Below, one piece after another: positions 56,762 to 64,000 of a DNA stretch of 64,000 nucleotides. Source of the DNA: Rhizopus sp. PT2906 (taxonomy: Eukaryota > Mucoromycota > Mucoromycetes > Mucorales > Rhizopodaceae). The translations under genes and the position numbers were made by a program. The first letter of the stretch is position 1. Each line of letters starts with the position of its first letter. The notes under the pieces are model-generated. The model made no database searches, was not told the DNA's origin, and saw only the letters and a program-made list of their open reading frames with translations. Location: contig JAMYHX010000008.1 of the NCBI GenBank assembly GCA_025529335.1, positions 215,146 through 279,145 of the forward strand. Reading direction: 5' to 3'.

Positions 56762-57190
56762 TGCCCAAAAAGAAAGAAAAGGGAGATATTTTGGTGTGTG
56801 TGTTGTAAGTAATATTTAAAAGATTTTGATTGGACAACAGTTATTTTAGAGGCAGTAATAGTATTTGATTTGACAGGTCTATGATTTTGATAATATTAAC
56901 TGAAGGTAGATCAAACATTTTATAATAGACTAACAAATGATATTGTTCATGTGTCATGTTTAAATTAAATGTTAACGAGCATGACTTCACATGTATTTAT
57001 TGCATTTTAATAAAAGTTTCTATTGGATGCTGCTGTCATCATGACTATGGTTACTATGACTACTACGCTGTTATTCTACTATATCCATACATTGATATAT
57101 TAATACAGGCAGGAAGGTTTCAATCAGCCAATGATTTGAATTAATGTGGCAAAATGAATGTCAGCTGAACAGAACGGCTTTTTTTCGTAG
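56762..57190. other. Head-to-head promoter region, PSK1 / EMC2
   Basis: 430 bp between divergent starts. T-rich just before 57191, where the ATG is directly preceded by TTTTTTTTCGTAG. This resembles a splice acceptor, so a 5' UTR intron ending at the start codon is possible. Confidence 0.4.
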
Positions 57191-58145
57191 ATGACTCGGT
57201 TCAATCATGCAGAGGCTATAAATGAACTCCAAGAACTAAGGACCACAAACGAACGCTGTTGTGAGAGAGTAGTTAGTTTGGCTCAGAGAATAATTGATGA
57301 CAATTATACTTCAACATTAGGAGATCAAGGTATATTTGATAAAACACGTATTTACATGTACTCATTATTATCATTACCAGTTTGGCCCTTTTATGAACAA
57401 GCAGCTATAGCAGCCCTTGATACTCAAAACTTTACACTTGCCAATGTAAGTTGTTTTTTTTAAAAAAAAGTCGACGAATACTAATAAATATAAAAGTATT
57501 GTATTGATAAACTTAAGCATCGATTCACTGAAAAGTCCCTTCGATTCCGTCGACTGTTAGGCATGCGATATGAGGCTCAAGGTTTATTAGATGAGGCACA
57601 AGAAGTTTATGATAGCATCTTGAAAGAAGATGAGACCAACTTGCTTGCTTCAAAGCGTCAAATCGCATTGTTAAAGGCGAGACGTAAAGACCATGAGCTG
57701 ATGGAGGCATTGACATCATATTTAGATACTTATTATGATGACTGTGAAGCATGGCTCGAATTATGCGAGGTATATGCATCCAAATACATGTATGAACAAG
57801 CCGCCTTTTGTTGCCAAGAAATGATCCTTCTTCAACCCTCAAATCATATCTTTTATTTGAAATATGCTGAAATTTGCTATACAATGAATCAATATGAAAT
57901 GGCATTAAAGTATTACTGTAAAGTACTCGAACTATGTACGGATCATGTCAGGGCTCTCTATGGCTTACATTTGGTAAGTTCACAAAAGAAAAAACGCCAA
58001 TTTATTACTCAATTGATTCTAGTGCACAACAAAGCTGCAAAATAAACAGGAATTGAACCTATTAGCCACTGAACGTTTATTAGACGTATATAAACAAAAG
58101 CCGACACTAGCGATTGTACGGGACTACTTATCTGTTCTAAAATAA
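57191..58145 (+). CDS. EMC2: ER membrane protein complex subunit 2 (TPR)
   Basis: Cytosolic TPR subunit of the EMC, which inserts TM segments into the ER membrane. Exons 57191-57445, 57518-57973 and 58050-58145 code 268 residues. Family blocks: the N-terminal helix MTRFNHAEAINELQELR, DQGIFDKTRIYMYSLLS, SLRFRRLLGMRYEAQGLLDE, AQEVYDSILKEDETNLLASK, AWLELCEVYASKYMYEQAAF, CCQEMILLQPSNHIFYLKYA and HVRALYGLHL, i.e. several TPR motifs. The stop codon lies inside the 3' end of the isopentenyl phosphate kinase gene on the other strand (9-bp coding overlap). Confidence 0.93.
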
Positions 58146-58988
58146 AGTAAACAGGGTCATTTTATCTGTAAATGTATCTTGCATGGTCATCATAGCCATC
58201 GCTTCTTTGGTGCCTGCTCGGCAGATCACTACATCCGTTCTGCAGTCCAAGACGATCTTTTTAGCCCACTTTATTTTTCCTTGCATACCCCCAGTCACAT
58301 CAGCCACTGCCAACTGGGTTGTCTCGATATTCTGTGGCTCTCTTGTCACTTGTATACGAGACACAATTTCAAAAGATTCGGGTGCTTGCTTCAGTTTGGG
58401 ATCTGCTTTATAAATACCGTCAACATCTGTAACGAATATACAACGAGCAATAGGCAGACATTTTGAAAGGTGATACAGAATGACATCTCCTGATAGAATG
58501 GTACATCCTCTCATTTCGTCTAAAACAGCGTCACCATGTAGAACAGGAACGAAGCCTAGGTCCAAATATTGTTTGGTGCGCGTGATTAGACCTTGACTGA
58601 ACCTTTCTGTGGGCGTTTCTTCAGCACCGTCCCAAGTTGTGATGTAGTCAATGGGAGTAATGGCCAGGACAGGCACATCACGTTCTTCCAGTTTTGTAAT
58701 AATGGTCGTGTTCAATTGTTGTAAGCAAGCTCTAATATGACTAAACCCCTTTCGATAGTTATCATCAGGTAGTGATGTTTCCCAGCCTGCTTTCAATTGA
58801 TATTGTTTTGCTTGAGGATGACCAAAACTACCAGCACCATGAATAAGAATGAGTTGATGACCTTGTGCCTGTAAGACGCGGTAGGCTTGTTCAACCTGAT
58901 CTAAAAGATCGTTTAGGGATTGTCCATATTCACAAACGTTCTTCTTGTTGGTAATAGCTGCACCACCCAATTTGACAGCAACAATCAT
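58137..58988 (-). CDS. IPK: Isopentenyl phosphate kinase (amino acid kinase family)
   Basis: Predicted to phosphorylate isopentenyl (and dimethylallyl) monophosphate to the diphosphate, feeding isoprenoid synthesis. Intronless, 283 residues from the ATG at 58988; an upstream in-frame ATG at 59036 would add 16 residues. Motifs of the IPK branch: VAVKLGGAAITNK at the N-terminus (nucleotide loop), LILIHGAGSFGHPQAKQY with the IPK catalytic His (His57), FVPVLHGDAVLD, GCTILSGDVILYHL, FVTDVDGIYKADPK and VADVTGGMQGKIKWA. The GAGSFGH motif separates IPK from glutamate 5-kinase and aspartokinase. IPK is frequent in archaea and plants but patchy in fungi. The stop overlaps the EMC2 coding end convergently. 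Confidence 0.9.
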   Translation of the reverse strand: MIVAVKLGGAAITNKKNVCEYGQSLNDLLDQVEQAYRVLQAQGHQLILIHGAGSFGHPQAKQYQLKAGWETSLPDDNYRKGFSHIRACLQQLNTTIITKLEERDVPVLAITPIDYITTWDGAEETPTERFSQGLITRTKQYLDLGFVPVLHGDAVLDEMRGCTILSGDVILYHLSKCLPIARCIFVTDVDGIYKADPKLKQAPESFEIVSRIQVTREPQNIETTQLAVADVTGGMQGKIKWAKKIVLDCRTDVVICRAGTKEAMAMMTMQDTFTDKMTLFTLF

Positions 58989-59924
58989 AATTTTAAAAGA
59001 CGAAAGAAATGAGGAAAAACACAGCTGCATGTTCACGTAGATACGACTTTAAGATTATTCTGGCAATCCCTGCAAAGACAAAACAATGACAGCAGATCTG
59101 TGTAACCGAAGGTTTATTGTTTGTGAGCACTTGTTTGTACGCGTTATGATAGCATTGATTGTTCTTTTGGCCATTTTTTTTCGTGTACCAGTGTTTATTT
59201 GATATGATGGACAAGTGCATATATTGTATATATACATTATCGAATTGGCTCTGGAGGATCAAAAAAAAAGTGCTGATAAGCATTGTTAATGAATGACAGC
59301 GCATGTATTTTGCAGTGAGCTTGTGTTAAATCCATGCTCATCATAACAGAGGATACTCATTACTCAAATAACGTAAAGGAATGACAAGCCGAAGAGTGAA
59401 GATCTGTGTATCACCGTTGTACTCAAAATACACTTTCGTATTTCTCTTTGTTCTTTATTATCATTTGTATTTCTTTATCTTTGAGATCAACAATAAGAAT
59501 CATTTATTGTTTCCGAATACGTTTGAAACTTTTATCTAAACGAGACTTGATAGTTAAGGAAAGAATGTATCACTCTGGTATTAAAAGAGGCATGTCATTG
59601 TATGGATGTCTTTAAATAACAGCAATGCTATCCTCTATTATTGTTCCACAATGTAATTACTTGTAAGGAATATAATCAATCCTTGCATATATTATTGCCT
59701 ACTCTTTAATGCACATATATCCTTCTATTTCATCTATTCGCCTTCATTTTAGTCTTTTTTTGTTGCACTTTTGATTATCACCAAGTGTTAAAGTTTAGCC
59801 ATAACCAAATTTGGTAATATTGTTCTGCGCCTTTTAAACACGCAGTCACTCTCAGCTTTCTTTATTTTGTTCCCAAAACTTTTTTCATTTCTTTTCTCTT
59901 TTTTCGACAGAAGAAAAACTGATA
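58989..59924. other. Intergenic, head-to-head IPK / NAB2-like
   Basis: About 940 bp between divergent starts. No coding signal or RNA gene recognised; a pyrimidine-rich stretch before 59925 is the likely core promoter of the Nab2-like gene. Confidence 0.4.
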
Positions 59925-61677
59925 ATGACTCCAGACATTTGGACACAATTAAAGGTATTATTTTACTCCTTCTTCACACAGTGAACTTGTTCTAATATAT
60001 AAATTTAGAACGAAATTCATAACAAACTTGTGACTTATGAATATGTTGACGCGACAGGTAAATAAAAAAAGGGAAGGATGTTAAAGCGTAATTCTAATTA
60101 GATAAAAAGACAACACTCTTTCAGATTTTATTGTCGGTCTAATGCGAGTTGGAAAAAACCCAGAAGAGTTGAGCAACGAACTTCAATCCTGTAAGTTACG
60201 TTAGACCTTACTCATTACATAATACTGACTCATTTATGCTTTGTAGTGGTTGGATCTGACTATGGTAAGCAAAAAAGAAACATGTAATGTACCAAGTCTT
60301 ACTGAACTGTTTAATTTAGATCCTAACGTAACTCAATGGTTTTATGATCGTAAAAGAGCATTAGAGAATCCAGAAATACAAAAACCTACAGAGCCTACCA
60401 AGACAATTGCACAGCCTGAGACGCCAAAAGATGCAGAGAATGAAAAGATCATATCCAAATCTCAACAAGGGATAGATGTTCAACCTGCTGCGGAGGCCTC
60501 AGACAAAGATGTAGCGGTAGAACAGAATGCTCCTTCAAAATCAATCAAATTAAACAAAGATAGTCGCATTTTCTCAAAGGCTATTGGAAGCGCACTTAAT
60601 CTAACACCTGAGAGATCTTCAAGAGAGCGTTTCACTCAGGAACGTCGCCGTGAACGCTCACGATCACCTTCACCTGATCCTAAAAGACCGCGTACAATGC
60701 TTCGTGATGATCGCCATAAAAATGAAGAAAGCAAGTCGAACGATGTATTTTCTAGATTAGGCGGCTCATCATCTACCAAAGAGGGTAAGTGTGGTAAATG
60801 GCAGATAATTTGTCGTCATAAGGTATTAATAATTGTAGTTCGTCCATCCGTCTTTGATCGTCTAGGTACAGTCAACGATGTACCAGCTCCAAAGGAAGAA
60901 AATACTAAAAGTCAAAGGTGCAAATACTGGCCAACTTGTAAAAATGGCGAGGATTGTCCTTTTTTCCATCCTACCACAGTTTGCCCGTAAGTGAAAAAGT
61001 TATATAGTGATGATGTCAGCTTACCAACAGGCATTACTTAGGGACTTTCCAAACTGCCCAAATAAACCCAACGAGTGTATGTTTATTCACCCAGAAACGC
61101 ATAAAAAACCAGCTACAATGATTCAACCACAGTTTCCAGCTAAACTACCATACCCATGCAAGTTTTTCCCTTACTGTAATAATCCTGTATGTCCTTATAT
61201 TCATCCTATCCCTCAACAAGCATACTATATGCAAAGCCACTCATATGGTCAGCGTGTACCAGTCCCTTGCAAGAATGGCGATGATTGTACTAGACCAAAT
61301 TGCCACTTTCTTCATCCAAAGGACCCTAACCCTTTTGCTGAGATTATTGTAAGTTATTTGTGTATGCTCTATTAGCATTCTAATATGAAGTATAGTGTAA
61401 ATATGATGGAGCTTGTACAAGACCAAACTGCCTTTATAAGCATACAAAAGAAAATCCCAAGAATAAGGTTCTTATTAGCAAACCAGATACAACTAATCGT
61501 CAATTCTCTGTGCCTGAAGATCAGATTGAGGAGCGTATTATAGTAGGTGAAAGTGCTGATATCATCAAACCAGAGACGCAGCAACAAGAACGAATAAAAC
61601 CAACACAACCGAATGAAACTAATGGTGGCATGTCATCGAGCATGGAGTTGGATGCAGATGCTGTAACTGATGCGTAA
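59925..61677 (+). CDS. NAB2: Nab2/ZC3H14-type poly(A) RNA-binding protein
   Basis: Nuclear poly(A)-binding protein with tandem CCCH fingers, which controls tail length and mRNA export. Exons 59925-59954, 60009-60057, 60125-60190, 60247-60264, 60320-60784, 60839-60986, 61042-61348 and 61396-61677 code 454 residues. The N-terminal 75 residues (MTPDIWTQLKNEIHNKL, DFIVGLMRVGKNPEELSNEL, VTQWFYD) form the PWI-like Nab2 domain. A Lys/Arg-rich part with an RRRERSRSPSPDPKRPR nuclear signal follows. Five fingers come next: CKYWPTCKNGEDCPFFHP, CPNKPNECMFIHP, CKFFPYCNNPVCPYIHP, CKNGDDCTRPNCHFLHP and CKYDGACTRPNCLYKH. The 54-nt intron at 60785-60838 is a multiple of three and free of stops, so retention would simply insert 18 residues. 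Confidence 0.92.
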
Positions 61678-62784
61678 TAAATACAAGGCTATTACGTTCT
61701 TTAATGAATCATTCTAAATGAACATAAAATAATCAACTTTAGAAAATAATTAGTTGCATTGTGACGCAGTTGATAGATACAATGTTATTAAGTGTGTTTT
61801 GTGAGAGATAATTTATAAGAGTAAAAGCATGTTTATATCAAGTCTACCCCAAACAGATCTTGTATTATTATACAAAGACAATTTTAGCTGTTCACGTCTC
61901 TTTGACAAAAATCCTTATGCTAGCTCTTGAGTAAATGCGATACGATATTTACAAGAATCATACTGCACGAATACATCACATCATTGTCTCTCCAAACCCA
62001 TCTGAACAATTCAATATGTCCATTCTGTCAGGGTATTGTACTGACACCTTTCCGAAGATGGTATCGTTGTTTGCAAAAGATTAACAGTTACATGTACACA
62101 GTTCCGTCTGAAGAGTCCAAGGGGTCAGCGTTGTCTTCTGTGCTCTTCTTTCCTTTTGGCATATTTTACTCTCACGAAGCCATGTGATGTTTATGTGACT
62201 ATATGTGGAAAACAGTAAAAGGTCAATTGACAACATTTACGTGGAAAGAAGGATAGCCAAATGTGGGTACGAACTGAGTATACACCATTTCCAGAAAGAG
62301 ATGTCGCGCTGACTTGTCGCTCTTTCGTATAAATTGTATTGTAAAAATTGCAAAAATGCGACTTTACTTTCTAAAAAGACTGTATATGAAAGATAACTAC
62401 AAATATCTGACATCATCTAATAGCGGAGACCGAGTGAATAGAGGACTGAAAGAAAAGTGACTGATGCAAACATAGCAATCTACAAAATAATTCGCAAGTG
62501 CTGAAAAATGCCTGTTGTATTCAGCTTTGTTATTGTAAAAAGACAGTTAAGTTGACAACATAGGAATTAGATTCTTTAAAAAGAAGAGCTGAATATTATT
62601 TAAAAAAGACGCGTAGGCGTTTTATAGAGGTGGAGAATCTATGACTGCATGTCCTTATTTTGCCCCCCTTTCTGAACTTTAAATTCTTGAAGTGACTATT
62701 TATTCTCTGATGTTGTGATCATTAATTCTCTAGTTCTTTAGCTATTTCTTCCACTTATTTCCCTTTTTTTAAAGTAAAGTAATC
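61678..62784. other. Intergenic, no gene seen
   Basis: 1.1 kb with short open frames only. A frame at 61927-62187 holds a CPFCQG-type Cys pair, but its surroundings do not look coding. Confidence 0.4.
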
Positions 62785-63855
62785 ATGTCTGAGAACTTAG
62801 TTTTAGAACAATACACACCCCTTCCTAAAGAGGTTACTATTGATATTGACTATTGGAAAAATATCATTAAAAATCCACCTGCTCATCATGCAGTATGTTG
62901 AATTTATAAGAACAGGACGAATGATGTTATATCTACTTTAAACGAAAAAGGTCAACCTATACCAAAGCGCGTAACAAGAAGAAACATCACTTGGAATATC
63001 AAGTACATATACCATCGAACTGGGACCTATAAAAGTCGTGCTGGTGTATAGACAGAAGATGAATCATCTAAAAGCCGGCCAATTCAGAAACCAAGCAAGA
63101 AGATCGACTGCAGATGCTATGCTACTGTCACCTGTTATTTTCCAGGGCCTAATCAGGTTATTATTAAGCTTCATAATGAGCATAGTCATCTTATTGAAAG
63201 CCTTGATGGTATCTTTTTTTTGCCTTTATCGGATAATACGAAGGAAGCTATATTGCAAAAGTTATGTGGAGGCTATGGTAGAAGAGATATAATAGCTATA
63301 ATTCAATGTCATTTTAATGAAAGGATAAGAGATCTTTTTCCTGTAGTTGTCAGTCAACATCCTCTTCAGTATATGTTATTCATCGTGATCAGTTTGTCCA
63401 TTCGGAAGATAGTTATAACATGTATAAAAAGATTCAAGAACTATCATATAAAAACATAATGAACAGAAAGAATCGATCAAGCTTTGGCTGAAAGATCTTC
63501 AGCAACAATGAAGTTACTATACTTATATTGCTCAAGATTTTGAACAGAGCTATACATTCGGCTTTGTTTCCCAATGGCAAAGACAACAACTAATTCGAGC
63601 GGACTCATTTTGCCTGGATGCTACACATTGTGTGTCCAACATAAACAATGTTATATTATATAGACATTCCATTACAGGAAGTGGTTGCCCAATCGCCTTT
63701 TTCTTTACTAATGATCATTCAATGATTCTAATCGCATGCTTTTTAAGATTTATCAAGAATTTTGGACCTGAACAACAACTTCCTTGCTTAAAGAAAATAA
63801 CAATTGACGTTTCCACCGCTGAACATGCAGCCATTACAGGAGTCTTTGGTTCTGC
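62785..63855 (+). pseudogene. MULE-type transposase, broken
   Basis: From an ATG at 62785 the frame reads MSENLVLEQYTPLPKEVTID, then after stops continues KRVTRRNITWNIKYIYHRTG and, in another frame, KIDCRCYATVTCYFPGPNQ and KLHNEHSH. That is a FAR1/FLYWCH-like DNA-binding region of Mutator-like transposases. Further on, FCLDATHCVSNINNVILYR, SGCPIAFFFTNDHSMI and LKKITIDVSTAEHAAI match the MULE transposase core, with its first acidic residue in LDATH and second in IDVS. Several stops and frame changes (near 62897, 63050, 63500) show decay. The match stops at about 63855, where another element begins. Confidence 0.6.
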
Positions 63856-63984
63856 CATCAGTATCCTAGCCCATTGTTGCCCAGTACGCTCAGTCACACC
63901 AGACAATCTAGCAGCTTTCGCATCTTTGTATAATCTAACTTGCAAGTAATAAAGAAAGAGAACTTTCTGGTCGGCAGAATACAC
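63831..63984 (-). mobile_element. N-terminal HTH fragment of a second transposase
   Basis: On the minus strand, from 63984 down, MYSADQKVLFLYYLQVRLYK, DAKAARLSGVTERTGQQWA and RILMAEPKTPVM read as a helix-turn-helix of the kind found at the start of Tc1/mariner-like and related transposases. The open frame below 63831 is only the complement of the MULE fragment. The right edge of the window cuts the upstream part. The two fragments meet head-on, so one element probably inserted into the other. Confidence 0.45.
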
Positions 63985-64000
63985 ATTATACCCTTTTTTA

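Noticed and set aside
1..64000. tRNA genes, 5S rRNA, CRISPR arrays
   Set aside because: I looked for B-box words, cloverleaf patterns and regular direct repeats with spacers while reading and found none; a tRNA scan would settle the first.

Overview
The window is nuclear DNA of an early-diverging, filamentous fungus, most likely a Mucoromycota (Mucorales-like) species. It is AT-rich. Genes are densely packed and cut by many short introns of about 45-60 nt, with GTAAG-type donors and TAG/CAG acceptors. The gene set mixes standard fungal wall genes (class IV chitin synthase, chitin deacetylase, Zn2Cys6 regulator) with genes lost from most yeasts (EAPP, TMEM234-like, B''-type PP2A subunit, isopentenyl phosphate kinase). 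Remnants of DIRS, MULE-like and Fanzor/TnpB-like elements fit the same assignment. All gene models were built by eye: phases were checked so that each spliced frame stays open, and assignments rest on recognised motifs, not on database searches.

Layout. 1-2.6 kb: start of a Sec24 COPII gene (-) with a decayed DIRS retroelement in its upstream region. 2.7-12.3 kb: compact run of Hel2/ZNF598 E3 ligase (+), a short Not1 (+), V-ATPase subunit F (-), EAPP (+), a BAR-SH3 protein (+) and a PAK/STE20 kinase (-). 12.3-17.7 kb: gene desert with decayed fragments. 17.7-30.3 kb: class IV chitin synthase, Apc2, secreted GDSL phospholipase B, BAG-domain cochaperone, TMEM234-like protein, a small membrane protein and a low-complexity hypothetical. 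30.3-33.3 kb: relic zone with a PD-(D/E)XK-like family and a Fanzor/TnpB-like tail. 33.5-42.6 kb: Zn2Cys6 factor, GALT, a two-TM protein, Rrn3 and SAICAR synthetase. 44.4-49 kb: GPI-type wall protein, chitin deacetylase, ceramide synthase. 50-61.7 kb: glutamate-cysteine ligase, PP2A B'' subunit, PAS kinase, EMC2, isopentenyl phosphate kinase, and a Nab2/ZC3H14 poly(A)-RNA binding protein. 62.8 kb-end: broken MULE-type transposase abutting a second element in the opposite direction.

No operon-like pathway spans the window. There are some functional neighbourhoods: translation quality control with mRNA decay (Hel2 next to Not1), cell wall (GPI protein tail-to-tail with chitin deacetylase), and nutrient or sterol-related metabolism (GALT, PAS kinase, IPK). 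Several gene pairs are extremely tight: head-to-head starts 41 bp and 133 bp apart, convergent stops 25 bp apart, and one convergent pair whose coding ends overlap by 9 bp. The most unusual items are the Not1 that carries only the C-terminal part of the family, the isopentenyl phosphate kinase, the Fanzor-like relic, and three GC-AG introns.
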